DNA from: Rosa chinensis
Taxonomy: Eukaryota > Streptophyta > Magnoliopsida > Rosales > Rosaceae
Direction: 5' to 3'
NCBI RefSeq assembly: GCF_002994745.2
Contig: NC_037094.1
Coordinates: 582,001 to 646,000, forward strand
DNA length: 64,000 bases
Positions 48,462 to 61,852 of the stretch are shown here, one piece after another (the stretch's first letter is position 1; each line of letters begins with the position of its first letter). Under the pieces are notes generated by a model. That model searched no databases and was not told where the DNA came from. It saw only the letters and a program-made list of their open reading frames with translations. The position numbers and the translations under genes are program-made.

Positions 48462-50822
48462 AATGGAAACTTCCACGTGCCTCGTTCGGAAGCCTCCTCC
48501 GGTTGTCCTCCTCCTCCTCCTAGCTCGCAGCAATGCCGATGCCGGTGCCGGAGTCGGTGAATAGAATGCGAATTCCGCTCCTGCTGCTCTGAACCCTAAT
48601 TTAGGTCTATTGCTGTTCTTAGCAGGGATTCCAGGCTCTAATAATATCCTCTCCGTCCCTGCTGTTCTCACACAGGCACAGCTCATAAAAAAATTGTGGG
48701 TCTTTACTCAATTCTCGCTCACAAAATCAACCCTTTTTCCAAATTTAGGCCCTTCTCCCAATCACTCTTTTCGCTCTCTCTCTCTCTCTCTCTCTCTCTG
48801 TTTGTGCGTGCAAAAATGAATTGCTGGATTATTCTTAAATGACCGAAACGGCGCACGGAATTTAATTTTAATTAATTAATTAATAAGAAATTAATTAGAT
48901 TTCCGTTTATATATTTATGCGATAATTTGGATTAAACATGGAAGGGAAAGGAGTTTGATTCTTCTCTGGCTCCTTCTATATCTATCTGGACGGGATTTGT
49001 GTTAATCCAAATCCAATTTTTACTTGCTAACCAAGGAAGAAACAAAGCACGGCACTTATGGCGCAAAATGAGCCGTTGCCGCCCGCTCCCCTTTCTAATC
49101 TATTCTACATTTGCGACGCGTGTCATCTATGCGGCGACATGGCCTTTGAAAAGGTCGAATCGGAACGAGAGGAGGAAATTTCACGAGGGTAAGGTACGTG
49201 CTACGTGGCGGACGATGAAGACGGGTCGCTCAGTTGAGTCTTTTAGGTGTTGACACGTACAGGTTTAGTTGGGCTTTGTTTTGACTTGTGTGGTCAATGG
49301 GGCCGAGAAGTTTGGTTTGGGCTTGTTTTGACTCCCGTCAAATGTTCGGGATGTTTGTTTGTCTTCTTGTACCGCATTAAGATTGACACCAAACTATAAA
49401 TCCTGGAGAACCTAAATAATTGCTTCAATGTCAACTAATAGGAACTAGGCAGGCTCATGTTTTCTAGAGCACCCGACATGAAAGCCCAAAGAAAACAGTA
49501 GGTTCCGCAAGGCCCAAGCCTTGATCTATGAAAAACTCAAAACTTTGTGACTAGGGTTTGGTGATGACCCTATGGGAAGGTCAAATTAATACCCTAAAAG
49601 CTAGGTGTAACGGGTTGTTCCTATGAAGAGAATTGGAAAGGTTTACGTATTGGTTGGAAGAAGCAGAAAAGTAAATGGATTTGGAATTGGATTTTTTGAA
49701 GATGCAATGCATTTGAAATGAACTTTAGGGTGGTTTTAACATTCATTTTAAGCACTCTTAACTTAATCAGTCCTCAGCAATGAAAAAGATAGGGGGTCCA
49801 GCGCTAGGGTTACAGTTTCTTGCTGCTTCTGTTGCCCCTTAAGATATAGTGGTTATTCGATCATAGATGAAGGCGGCCGTTCGGGATCAATTTAAGCAAT
49901 ATGTAGAACAGATAAATTGAAATTTCTGTTTTTCAACCTAAACTGTGTATAGATCAATGGATGAAATGCACGCTTTTAAACGATACACTGTGCTGGTCAC
50001 AATATAGCAACACCATCTGTAGTTATCAGACAGAAAGTAGAATCAATTGTACTAAAAAGTAATCATTATTAATAATTAATTAGCCCCCAAATTTAAGATT
50101 TTGTTAAGGACGGAGGTGCATGCATGATTAACCTATCTGCATGAGATATATACTACAATCAATTCAATAATATTCCATTCTAAATTAACAGCTAGATACC
50201 AAGTGCTTTATAGCTTTTTTAGGGGGACAAAGTAATCAGGCTTCAAATCACAAATAATGAACGTACTATGCAATTGCAAAGTCCTGATTTCACACACTAT
50301 TCAATTAGAATCAAATATCTCCCATTCAAAAGGCCATCAATCATTATGGGAAAAAAAAGGTTCTTTGCATTGAAAATCATATACATGCAATTGAGAAAGA
50401 GAGCGAGCAAAAGATAGAATATAAGCCACCATATAATGCACCACCAAAACTGATCGATTCCATCTCTCTTTTCTTTCTACTTTTAACTTTTGATTCATTC
50501 ATTCATGACTTGTACGCAATGGCAAAACATCACAGATCATTATCAACAGCAACTTTTGTTCCCAAAATTAATCGAAAAGTATATACAGATCGAGATCGAG
50601 AGACATGCATGCAAAGCGCGCAACTATTAGAAGAAGATTGATCGATGGCTAAGCTTTCTCCTTCCTCAAAAATTCCCCCTAAAATTCTTATATATATGTC
50701 ATGTGCTTCTTCTTCCTTCTTTTTTTTTCCCCTTTTTTTTTTCTTCTTTCATGAGAATAAATTAATGCATGGCAGTCAGCTGACCATTCCCTCTAGCTAG
50801 CTAATTAACTTAAAATGTAAAA
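48462..50822. other. Region between the hydrolase and KANADI genes
   Basis: 48462-48900 is the likely leader and promoter of the minus-strand hydrolase, with a TC tract at 48772-48799 and a candidate TATA box at 48905-48914. The remainder to 50822 is AT-rich and includes the 3' region of the KANADI gene. No further gene recognised. Confidence 0.55.
48905..48914 (-). promoter_or_regulatory. Candidate TATA box of the hydrolase gene
   Basis: On the minus strand ATATATAAAC. It is about 220 bases before the upstream ATG at 48686 and 450 before the ATG at 48461. If used, the transcript would include both start codons. Confidence 0.35.
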
Positions 50823-53800
50823 TTAGTCAAGTACTTCTTTGCTGTGCCAGTCCGGTCGCCCTAAGCTGAACTCCAAGCTTGGATTTTTGATGAGGTCCCC
50901 ATTTGAGAGATCTACAAAGCTACTTCGTGATTGGGCAAAATCACTTCCCTGCAGCATGTGTTTGATGCAAATCATTAATTAACTCCGATAAATAAACTAT
51001 ATGTACGTCCAGCCTGATCTAAATTTAAGGGGAGTAATTAACACCTAAAATTTCAGGTCACTACCTCGTGATGATGAAATAGGTTTCCAGAAGGACTTCT
51101 ATGTTGAGAGTGGCCATTTAGATCTCTTGAACTTGCTTGCACCCATGCTCCTCTACTGCAACCACGCATTTCATATATCAATAACCAGAAATTCTTCAAT
51201 TGCATGTTCTGGTTTTAGCTACCTCATTAAATTCTTAATCAACTTCTACTCAAACTCACGCTTGAAGCATATCACAAATGAAGATCATACCTACAATAAA
51301 AGAATTGGAAGAAAGGATGCAACGAGTTGTCAGTAATGTAAACACCAGGATATAAGAATGAACAAAGCTTTTCAATTTGAGCAGTTTTTAATTAGAGATA
51401 ATCATATAATTGTAGATTACTATTAGCAGATGCAATTGAGTGCAATGAGGAGTTAACGATTGCTATCTGGTCATGAATTTTCAGGAGCTTCTCTTTAATT
51501 TCTTAGTGTACGTATGATGCTAATGCATTGGTAACTTTTTGTACCCATGCTATTAGTACTACTGTCTTATTGGTCAACGTACTTAATTTCTTCCATGTAC
51601 TGCTGTCTTATTGATCTACGTACTTAATTTCTTCCACGTGTTCATATATATCAAATTAGTTAAAAAATTAAGGCACTCCATGCATGCGTTTGTTTAATAG
51701 CACAAGTAAATTAACAATGGGCATTGAACTATATATAGGCAAATTAAGCTAATCTTGCTGAAGATATTATATTCATTAACATCTAAATCATCGATCCTTA
51801 TACTCTTTTTTTATTATTATTAAACATGATCTTAGCTATCAGTCGTTATGACTGGCGAAATAATGCAATGATAGTTTGTATTTCTTACTTTCTTAGCCTT
51901 GAAATTCTAATTTAATTAACCAACCAAGTTTTGGAACTTAAACCCTAGGATCAGACACAATATATAAGTAAATGGCAGTTAATTAAGTCAATGGAGTTCA
52001 ATAATGATTGTGGCCGGCCAAACATATGCCTACTATGTGCAAGTGTAAAGCTTAATTAATCAACATGCGATATTATATGGATCAAGAAGCACACACAAAG
52101 ACGTATTCTGTAAGTACATTTTGATTTCAAAAACAATGGTCTAGATGAACAGCTAGTGCACAATGATTCTTTCATGCTGAGGTTTCAATTTTTAAAATTA
52201 TTATTCTAAAAGGTGGTCTTGGTGCAACTGTGCAAGTTTAGTGATGCAAGAATTAAGGAGGACGGGCACGGAAAAAAGAAAGTAAATTGATGGAAAGCAA
52301 AAGCTGTAGAAAGAAGCACTTTCTAGTTTCAGAAAAGGGAAGACGTGTATTCTGATTTCCAAAGCTAAACCACCCATGCATTTGTATTTGCTTTTATATA
52401 TAGCAGAACAAGGATGAATAAAACTCGAAAAGTAGGACCAACCAATGGTGAAAAATTTATGAAAACAACAGTATTACAGTAACAATCACTGGGAGGAAAT
52501 TATAACTGACTTTCGTACTACTTAATCAATTATTATACCTGGAAGAGTTACCCCACAGATTGCTGGAAGGGTGTTCCGTATCTTGCTCTAAATTTAAACT
52601 TGCATTTGAGCCTCCTCTTTGGTTTAGTAAACCATTTGCTGAATTCTGATGATGCGTTGTCGTTGTTGTGGACATAAGATCTTCATCACCAGACCCATCT
52701 GGTGTTCATATACAGTAACCCGATTAATATCATTCATGATGTGCATATATAATTTACCTAACATGCGGCAAGTTTAATTGCCATGTGCTCTCTGAAGTCT
52801 GAAGTATATGCACATTTACATTTTACTACTGTTGAACTTGTACATCCAGATTCCAGAACAAGAGGCGCATGCAATATAAACTGTACGCAAGTGTGTATAA
52901 ATACCAACAATGTACAAATGTACGATCTCCATATATATTAGGGTATATAGGCCCTAGCTGGATAGATAGATAGACAGTACATGCATGCACATTGAATGAG
53001 TAGTAGGATTTTCAATATTCAAATTAATGATGGAAATAAGTAACAAGTTATGAGTCAAATTAAGTGAAGCAAGTAGGGATTAAGTTAGCAATACGAATTA
53101 CCTGAGGAAGCTACAGGTTTGTCAGTGTTCTTCACAGTTCTATACATCTGCAAAAGCAAAGAAGAAGGTAATTAATAAAAGAGATGAAATTAATGACAAT
53201 AATATATAGTTCTTGATTAATAAACAAAATCTCAGTCAAAAAGCTCGGGGAAGAACCAAAGAAAAAAGAAAATTGGAAATGAGAGGAACTGAGAAAGATG
53301 CTTTGCTTGTGCGTGGATTTTATTGATTAGTTTAATAAGCACGAGGTAGATATTTGGTAAAGGGGGTGAGTAAATGACTTTGTATTATTGAGAAATGATG
53401 GCTCCTTTCTTTCAGACTTTATCACTCTCTCGAAAAGTAGAGCTTGTCCTGTTTCACAACAAGGCCAAGAAAGAACGGAGGACTCAAAGCGAGCTCTCAG
53501 GCTAGTACCACTACTGTTCATTCGTCCTAAACCATTTATTCATGAATCAGATTCAACAGTACAAATTCAAACTGCACAGCCCAGCCTTGGTTACTGTGCC
53601 ACTTAGACAGCCAAAGTCTTCACCACACACACACACACCCACCCACACACCTCTCTGCACTGCACTGTACTGTACTACTCCTCAATCAGAGAGAGAGAGA
53701 GAAAGAGGTCTCTAGGTTTTTTGTTTTTATCTCTGGTCAAATTCAATTCAGAGCTCAATAGCTTGGCTAGGTTGAATCTGATCCCTATTTTCATTCACTT

Positions 53801-54963
53801 TTCTAACTTCATTAAGAGAGAGATAGAGAGAGAAAGCTGGTTATACCTGCAAATGGCTCTTAACATGAGCAAGTGTGAGATCTTTGACATCCATGAGCTC
53901 CAACACTGACTTTGGAGTCGCCCCTAAATAATATAAGATAAGACGAAAAGTTTCAGAGAAATTTCAATACATAACAAAAACTTGGTTGCACAATATAAGA
54001 AGAAAATTAATTAATAATTAATGAGAAAGAGATGGACTGACTTTCATGGCCGCCAAGGAGCTCGACGGCGTGAACAAAACGCGCGTGGAGGGAGCTGGTC
54101 CATCGCATTCTGGGTGCCCTCATGTTCCTCTTACTCTGATACGACTTGGGCGTAAATCTAGATCTCATGATGAACCCGTTAGTATTAGAGAAATCACCAT
54201 GATGATGATGATGATGATGACCTCCAATCCCAATCCCAACCCCAACTCCACATTGGTGTTGATGCTGCAGCAGCTGCTGTTGTTGATGGTGATGATGATT
54301 CAGATACTGTAAGTGTTGTTGAGGCACTCTTAGACTGTCCATAGTTATCCCGTTAAACCTGGACTCAAACCCTCCTCCTACTCCTGCTCCCATAGCAGCA
54401 CCACCACCGGGTCTGAAGGGTGCAGCAGGAGATAGATACGGCGGCGGCGTTTGGTAGAAGCAAAGCTTGGAATTAGCAGCTGCTGAAATATCCCTAGACG
54501 GATCCAAATTAGGTGGAGAAAACGGAAAGGAGCAATTAGCTGCTGCGGGAGTGGTGTTATAAACTGGAATTCCTTTGATGGGTTTGATTCCTAGCTCGGC
54601 CACATCAAGCATGGAAAGGCCGTGACTTATGTTGTTGTGCTTTTCGGCCGCTGCTTGCTGCTGATCTCTTGCGAAATAGCTCGATTTCATCATCTTCCAT
54701 GAGTTGCTGTCACTCTCGGCCTCCGAAGCACTAGTGGGATTTGCAAGGGAAAGCTCAGTGTCTGCGGCGAGTGGAGTAGTAGCGCCATCGTCACTGTGAG
54801 ATTTGACTAGACCGCCGTCGTGCACGTCGGTGTTGTCTCTGCACCGCCATATGTTGAAGGCCGCAGAGTCTGCAGGTTCGTTTGGAGCACTGTTTGGAGG
54901 ACTTATATGAAGTGAAAGATCAGGAATCGGATTCAAAGACTCCAAAATCCCTTTATGAGGCAT
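50823..54963 (-). CDS. KAN1: KANADI transcription factor, KAN1-type (GARP family)
   Basis: Nuclear regulator that specifies abaxial identity of leaves and other lateral organs, acting mostly as a repressor. Six exons on the minus strand: 54963-54042, 53923-53847, 53147-53102, 52698-52539, 51155-51065, 50948-50823; 473 residues, all junctions in frame. The N-terminus has the repressor-like motif PDLSLHISPPNS, then IKPIKGIPVY. Gln- and His-rich runs follow. The GARP DNA-binding domain (about 280-338) reads MRAPRMRWTSSLHARFVHAV, ELLGGHE and ATPKSVLELMDVKDLTLAHV, then KSHLQMYRTVK. The C-terminus has LLNQRGGSNASLNLE, NLWGNSS and NPSLEFSLGRPDW. MRSRF before the domain, the LNQRG segment and the C-terminus match KAN1 better than KAN2, KAN3 or KAN4. 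Intron 1 within the GARP domain is only 118 bases. Confidence 0.96.
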
Positions 54964-55699
54964 TTTATATATTCCTCACCGAATCAAGAAGCAACAGCTT
55001 CCTTCCTTCTGGCTAAAAATGAAAGTGTTGTCTCTGATCTCTCTCTCTCTCTCTCTCTCTCACAAGCTAAAGCTAAAGCTAAGCAGTTTTAGGTTCTGAA
55101 AACAAAGTGAAAACCCACTTCATCCATCTCCTTCTGACAGATTTCAGAGGCTAACCAATACTAATAGTAATATAGATGTGGATTATGAGGTGGGTTTCAG
55201 CTACCTTGCTTCAAAAATACACACACTCACAAGCATCTATGTATGAATATATATATAAAATAAATAAAATTACAGAATATTATCAATGGATCAGAGCTAG
55301 CTGCAGATGCGCAGTAGTACTAATCCCAGTGATTTTGCTGCTAACTAGTATGGATGAAAACGAGACCAGACCTTTAGTTTGCCTTAAAAAGAAAATTTAA
55401 AAAAAAAAAAAAAAGGAGGTGAGGAAGAAAGTGAGTGTGCTGTAAAGAAGGGAATTAAGGCTATCTGGCTAGCTAAATGGGAAAAGGAGAAGACTTTTCT
55501 CTTCCTCAAGAAACAGACATCCTCATCAGGAGAGAGAAAGCTGGGGGTGGGGGGGGGGGGGATGCAGTAGTAGTACTATTACTACTACTATATTTTGCGA
55601 CTTAAAATAAAATTTAAACAAAAAAAGAAGGAAAGGATTGGAAGAAGGAAGGAAGGAATATATAAGAGATATGGGTCTGAGTTTCTAATGCCTCGAGAG

Positions 55700-55708
55700 T
55701 ATATATAG
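55700..55708 (-). promoter_or_regulatory. Candidate TATA box of the KAN1-type gene
   Basis: On the minus strand CTATATATA, about 740 bases before the ATG. It implies a long leader; a leader intron is possible. Weak evidence. Confidence 0.3.
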
Positions 55709-55892
55709 GAAAATGACACTCCAACAAAGCCTGTCTCCCTTTCTCTTTCTCTAGTAGTAGTCAATGGCCAGGACTCTATTTATAAATGTACACGCAAAAC
55801 TGGAAAAATAAAACAAGCTAGCTTTTGAAATATTCAGCTTCTTCCTACCTAGCCTTCAATTAAATTCCCCGGAGACGACGGGTTAAAAAGTA

Positions 55893-55895
<3 letters not shown>

Positions 55896-55940
<45 letters not shown>
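55896..55940. repeat. GA microsatellite upstream of KAN1-type gene
   Basis: About 22 GA units. GA tracts near developmental genes can bind GAGA-type BPC proteins; whether this one does is unknown. Confidence 0.95.
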
Positions 55941-55943
<3 letters not shown>

Positions 55944-58103
55944 CAAATCTAGAATTCTTTTTCCCCCACCCTCCTCGCTCCCTCGCTACCTCAAATTTTT
56001 ACTGGTCTCTTCACATTTCTGTATGTATATGAATAAAGCTAGCAATGGATGGATCACTGAATAGTTACATAAACCCGATGTTGAATGGAGCTATAATGCT
56101 GACACAGATACATTGACCCACAGTCTTGTATTTACTATGCCATCTAGGTGACTGTGAGCTATATATGTGTTTATATATACACAACTTTTTAGTGTACTTG
56201 ACTCCTTTATATGTAGCTGGTTCTTCATATGCCTTATATATATATAAATTCGCTGGCCGGCTTTTTACCACTGTATGGAGCTTTGCACATATGCAATGGT
56301 AAATGTCTCCATTGTCAACTTCAAGTACAATGTATACATATAGATATATAGATCTGCATTTTATGTTTCGAGTCCGTGCATGATCAAACCAAACACTATC
56401 TAATTCTGCCTTTAGTCTTCATCAAATTTTGAAGATCTGGCTAATTGATTGTAATACTGTTGGGGAAGAAATACAAGTCTCCCAAACTGGCCTTGTAAAT
56501 TTGAGCAATTGAAACTGATATCTCTTGCCGAACTTTACAGTTTTTAACATACAAGAAAGTGCAGCAAATAATCATATAAGAACCCTAAGAATCTTTGAAT
56601 CACAAGTCACATGAGAGCAAACGATCATTAACCATTCCTATTATTGTTTTGTGTGTGTGTGTGTAGAAACAGAAACCCTATGAATTGTTTCTCCTTTTAT
56701 GGATGAAAATTTTGTGTCCAACCAAAAGAAAGCTACAGAACAGAATAAAACAAGCAAAAGAGCTGCAGACAGTAACACAACGTACAAAAATCCCATGGGT
56801 ATAAATATATCCCCATCCTATATTCCTATATATTATTGTAGCTGTCCATACATATTCTCATAAAATTCTTTCAAACAAATTACTTAAGACTGCCTAGTAT
56901 CTATTAGTTTAGTGGTATTAGTTTTTCATTTATTAGCATGAGAAATTATGAATTTCACTCATGACTTAGTTGTCATCTATTCTTAGTTGTTAACTAAACA
57001 TTAATTAAGTTTTAAGTTTTATTCGGCTATGCCGAAGGCACGCGTCGGTGAACACTTTCCCATCAAAGAAATCAAAACCACAATCCATAAAAGTATGCAT
57101 CTTATAATGCAGGTGATTGTATTATTCCATATTATGTAAAACATATTAAGACGTACAATATATCTTGTCCAATTGATGGATGAATGAATTGGGTGGGTGT
57201 AATAGTCAAGAAATATTGATTAATTAGGTGGACCCATTGACCTAAAATATTTGTGAGGCCACTCTAAAGTGTTGTTTGTTTGCTTTCATATGGTTGTCAT
57301 CGTAAACTCTCTATTTCTTCCACATACATACATACCTTTGTTGATAGAGAGAAAGAGCTAGAGTTTCTTATTATTCCTTTTCATCATCCCAAATATTCCC
57401 TTCTAATCCTCCAACAACTTTGTCTACCATATTATTATGTCCACCCACATGACCCTAGCTCATTGACTAGTGCATCAATCTTCTTGATTATTTTCTAAAA
57501 CCTAGGCCAAATCAACTTAATTAACTAAATCCTTCCTCCCAATTTGAATTTAGTTATTACCTGCAGCTGCAGGGAAATTATGCATTGATGGACTAGCTCG
57601 ACTGGTGCTACATTTTTCTAATTGTGCCCTCTTTAATGCCTTCTTCACCACTCTCCACATGCATATATGTGTTAGATATAAACATGTCCTCGACTTCTAC
57701 ACTTACTTTTCGGGTGACAAGTGACAACGAGCCATAGAGCGAGTTACAAGGCCCTATATATGCCCATCATCTCTTAATCAAATTCTACTACTAAACTAAT
57801 TAGTTTTTCAGCTCTGGCAAAGTATATTACATTGAAAAGGTAAATGCATTTATTGCTCGACAGTTTTTAACTACATCTCACTTATTTCTATATGCAAGAA
57901 TTTAAAATCCGAGCAATTGAAGATCGAAAACTAGATAACGATGGCATGGAAGGACCAACTTTTTCATATTGATCAAAGGGATAAAGGGATTGAGCTGTCC
58001 TGAACTTACTAGTGAGTTATCATGGTTCTCCTCTAATCATTAGAATGTCTAGCTAATTTGTAAAACGATAAATCCACTGTTTTGCTAATCTATATGTTAA
58101 ACC

Positions 58104-58490
58104 TATTGAGAATATATAAATATATCCCACATGTGAAAAATGGGACTTTGCCTATGGGTTTATAAGGGTTTGGGCAACTCTATCTATCGCCAATTGGCTT
58201 CGGATGTGAAAGATCATGGTATCAGAGTGGGTTATCCCACGTGTGCATGTCTCACGGCCACACAGGCTCCACGTCACCCAAAATTGTCCATGTGTATGGC
58301 TTGAAAATTCGTCACACGTGCGGGGGCGTGTTGAGAATATATACATCCCACATGAGAAAAATTGGACCTTGCCTATGGGTGTGTATGGCTTGAAAATTCA
58401 TCACACGTGATGAGAAAAATGGGACCTTGCCTATGGATTTATAAGGCTTTGGGCAACTACATCCATCACCAAGTGGTTTTGAATGTGAAC
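58104..58490 (+). mobile_element. TRIM-like LTR element (degraded)
   Basis: Two copies of a direct repeat begin TATTGAGAATATATA (58104) and TGTTGAGAATATATA (58329) and include CCCACATG, GGGAC(C/T)TTGCCTATGG and TTTATAAGG. Right after the first copy is TGGTATCAGAG (58217-58227), the primer site complementary to initiator tRNA-Met used by many plant LTR elements. Before the second copy is the purine tract GGGGGCG. The internal part is only about 110 bases, so this is a terminal-repeat retrotransposon in miniature. The second LTR carries an internal partial duplication around 58380-58430. Confidence 0.75.
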
Positions 58491-58760
58491 CCTAAATTAG
58501 TTTATCACCTGCTTCAATCTACCAAATAAAAAGATATTCTTGAATAGCTCCAAAACTACATTAAAGTTATAAAAAAAAGAAAGAAAAAAAGTGGTTTTAG
58601 GGTTTAGTACCTTCACCGGGCATGTACAACTAAGTTGGGTGTTTTAATTATCTGTTTTTTTTTTTTTTGGTAAGAATTAGGTGATGATCCTAGGGCTTAA
58701 AGTGTCTATATATATGTACCTAGGCATACATATTACATTATATATGTTTTGCACGCAAAC

Positions 58761-58780
58761 AAACAAACTATAAACAATGA
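58761..58780. repeat. Target-site duplication, left copy (retroposon)
   Basis: AAACAAACTATAAACAATGA, identical to 59716-59735; the first bases of the right copy merge with the poly-A tail, so the true length is about 16-20. Confidence 0.9.
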
Positions 58781-59715
58781 GTTTGTGTACTAGCATAACC
58801 CATTCTCTAGGGTTCTGAGCAGAACGTGGCGCCGCCTTTCCAGATCTAGCGAGGTTCTCGTCGTGGTATAGTTTGGCAGAGGCTCAAACTGGGTCTACCT
58901 GGTGACGGAGTAGATCTTGGAGGCTGCGAAGTCAGCTTGAGCGTAGCATGGTGGTGGAGTCTCCTTCCAGTTACCATATGTTTTAGCACCAGCGGAGCTT
59001 TTCGTCAAGGGTCGTAGACATCACAGGGTACCAGATCTCGTGCGAGAGTTGTAGAGGTTGAGGCAATTGGGATCATCGTCTAGCCGTCTGATCGACATTT
59101 AAAGCTCGCAATTGATGGTGGAGGTCGCGACGCAAGGGGGTTGATAGGTCGCTAGTGGTTTTTTATTAGAGCTCTGATGCAGTGGCAGATAGGCTGGCCG
59201 CCGGATGGCCTAACGGCGGCGGAGGCAGTGTGGCAACAGTGGCCGGAGGATTCTGCCCTATTAACTTGAATTTGGCTTGGGCTTTTGGGCCTGGGCTACA
59301 CCTTAGGCTGATGTGGTAGAAAAGCCTTCATGTTAGGCAAGATTTCAGCTGGGCTTAGGCCTACGGGCTCAGGTCGAGGCAAGTTGGGCTCTAATGTATT
59401 AGGGTATTGAGCCTATGTGAGTTTGGATAAATTTCTATGAGTTTTCTATTACGTTTCTAGTTTTTGGCTTATATCACAATTGCGTGATTGGCAAGTGGGT
59501 GCTAGTTGAATGATTTCTTTACGTAGGAGGCAAGGTGTTTTCATTCTTGTATAAGCTCGCTTAATTGTGAGCGTCCCAGTGATCTTTAATGGATTGTTTT
59601 AGCTTAGGTAGGTTATTTCAAATTTTCTTTCTGGATTTCTTATGTAAGTTCTGGTAGATTACAACCTATTTGCTGTTGATCTTATGATATCAACTTCCTT
59701 TTCAAAAAAAAAAAA
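58781..59715 (+). mobile_element. Non-LTR retroposon with poly-A tail (about 0.94 kb)
   Basis: A long identical duplication flanks the element and a poly-A tail (about 59704-59718) precedes the right copy, the hallmark of LINE-mediated insertion. The 5' half is GC-rich (GGTGACGGAGTAGATC, GGCCGCCGGATGGCC) and the 3' half is T-rich. No reverse transcriptase frame is present. The 3' part shares CACAATTGCGTGATTGG with the retroposon at 12739-13729. Confidence 0.85.
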
Positions 59716-59735
59716 AAACAAACTATAAACAATGA

Positions 59736-60058
59736 AAGAAATTGGTATTAATTTAGAAGTTATGAATAAGAGAAACAAAAAGAAGCAATGAGCACATATA
59801 GGAGGTGGACTTTAATTTCTCTACAATATTCTCAACAAATCGTACATGTTATAATAATTATTACCGGGCATATCTGTGCTTGCCAATTCAATATGACAGT
59901 AGAGCCAAATTAATTATGCCCTACATAGACGAGATGAATAGCTCGATTTTTTATTTTTCCTTTGCCGATGAAATGATGGTACATTGTTAAAAACAAACGA
60001 AGTGATCAGGTTCTGACCAAGTTCTTTTGGCATTCATCAAAATTTTAATCTTTTGGTT
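59736..60058. other. Intergenic, no gene seen
   Basis: AT-rich spacer between the retroposon and a MITE. Confidence 0.5.
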
Positions 60059-60067
60059 GTTGCATTC

Positions 60068-60238
60068 GGGAGTGTATTCCATGCACCGTCAGTGCATGAG
60101 TACTTGTAATATGAATGGATGTAATTTTTTTGATATTAAAATATATAAAGGAATGGATTAGATGAGTGACTGTTATTTTTTTAGAGATTAAAATAACCTA
60201 CAGTGCACTTGCACTGTCGGTGCATACAATCCTCTCCA
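60068..60238. mobile_element. MITE with terminal inverted repeats (171 bp)
   Basis: The left end reads GGGAGTGTATTCCATGCACC, then GTCAGTGCA. The right end in reverse complement reads GGAGAGGATTGTATGCACCG, then ACAGTGCA. Flanks are GTTGCATTC (60059-60067) and ATTGCATCC (60239-60247), 7 of 9 matching, compatible with a Mutator-type element. Confidence 0.7.
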
Positions 60239-61813
60239 ATTGCATCCTATCACACAAATTAACAGTATATACCCATAAAAACAAAACTGTAAGTCGATGT
60301 CGGTAAGCAGGGCCTAATTCTAGATTAACATTTAGCTAGCTCCTTTGATTCACAGTGAAATATCTCTATCTTCATATCAATATATATAGACATTGTATTG
60401 ACTATTGAGTATAGTTCATTTCCCACAAGGGCTGGATTGGTTATTAAAATGAATCCATTCAATAAATTCTGAACTATCTACCCCGGCTTTTGCATTAACT
60501 AGTTGCCAAGGTTCAAACTAATGCAACATGTATGCATATATATGGAAAAATATAGTACTGTTGATGAGGACTTTGCTTAGCATGTAATAACTAACAAAAT
60601 AGACTAAACATGATTAATTCCTTTTACAGAAGTCAAAGGAGGACATCCCTATGTTGAGGAGGAATGATTATTATCTACTGGTCGATGCATTGAGCTATAG
60701 CAAGTAAGAATATATTCACTTTCCTAAAACCGACCCTCTTTACGACGCTATGGCAATTAATTTGGTCAACTATGTTGTGGAGTGAAAACCGTGAAGCACA
60801 TTGTCCCAAAGAAAAAAAAAAAGAATGATGAAAAACAGTTCCAAATTCTTATCACTGTTTGTTGAGAATTTTACCAGATGGGATGTTGTTATCTCGTTCT
60901 CAATTAATACAACAGAAGGAAGGCATCAATCCCTCCAAGTACTGGGATATATCTTGGTGGGACTTGAAGAAGATTATATGAAGATCTTGTATAAGACAGA
61001 GTATATATTGAGAACAGTTTGTGCATTTCTCTTTCTTATAATTGGTGCCTGCATGGTTAGTTGGTGCGCGCAGCTTAGGGTTTGTTGACAGTGAGAAAGC
61101 TAGCCCTGCCTGTTGTTGGTGTGCTACGTATATACGTAACTCGTTGAGAACGATACCGCAGCATGGCCGGCCGGCCTAGCTAGCCACTACATACACAAGT
61201 CGTACATACAAACCGAGCTATTATGTAGCTTACACACACAGAATTAAGATAAGAAAATGTAGCAAAAAGGAGAAGAAGAGGAAGAAGTAATTAATCTCGA
61301 TCGATCTGTACAACATGCAGCTGGGCTTATTTCCAGATTTCATTTTTCGATCTTCGTTACTCGTTAGCTTTGAACAAATTAAGGTTTCAGAATGCAACCA
61401 CAATGACACAAGCTAGGTTAAGAACAAAGACAATTAACATGGATCGGATCGATCTGAGTAATTAAGTCGGTGGTGTGTGAATTGTGATGCAGTGGCCAAA
61501 AAGAGATCGAAAAGAAAAAGGAAGAAGAAAAAGAAGAGAGATGGAGGTCCTAATCTACCTTTTACAGTCTTTACTGTACATGCAACTCACCACACTAAGT
61601 CCAAATTTTTTTTTTTTTTCCTTTGTAATTTTCATTGGGAATTAAAAACTTTGCTCAACGGGGAGAGGACTGGAGGAGGGGTCAAGTCCAACTTCCAAGG
61701 CAAAGGTCTATGCATGCATACAAAAGCAAAAGCAGCCAAGAAAAAATAAAAGGAAAGGAAAAAAAAAGTTGCATGAGAAATGATTTTGCAATCGATTGCT
61801 TTATGATTGAATG

Positions 61814-61852
<39 letters not shown>

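Larger units (their letters stand above)
54964..58103. other. KANADI leader, promoter and upstream region
   Basis: Likely 5' leader and promoter of the KAN1-type gene, rich in GA/TC tracts (55038-55061, 55896-55940) and a G run near 55551-55561. Beyond 56 kb it is AT-rich without a supported gene. Confidence 0.55.

Noticed and set aside
48069..48564. Long plus-strand frames of 163 and 117 codons
   Set aside because: Shadows of exon 1 of the minus-strand hydrolase gene, whose frame is supported by homology and by splicing.
60801..61088. 95-codon frame with a hydrophobic C-terminus
   Set aside because: Starts with TTG, shows no domain, and no splice-linked exon could be found nearby.
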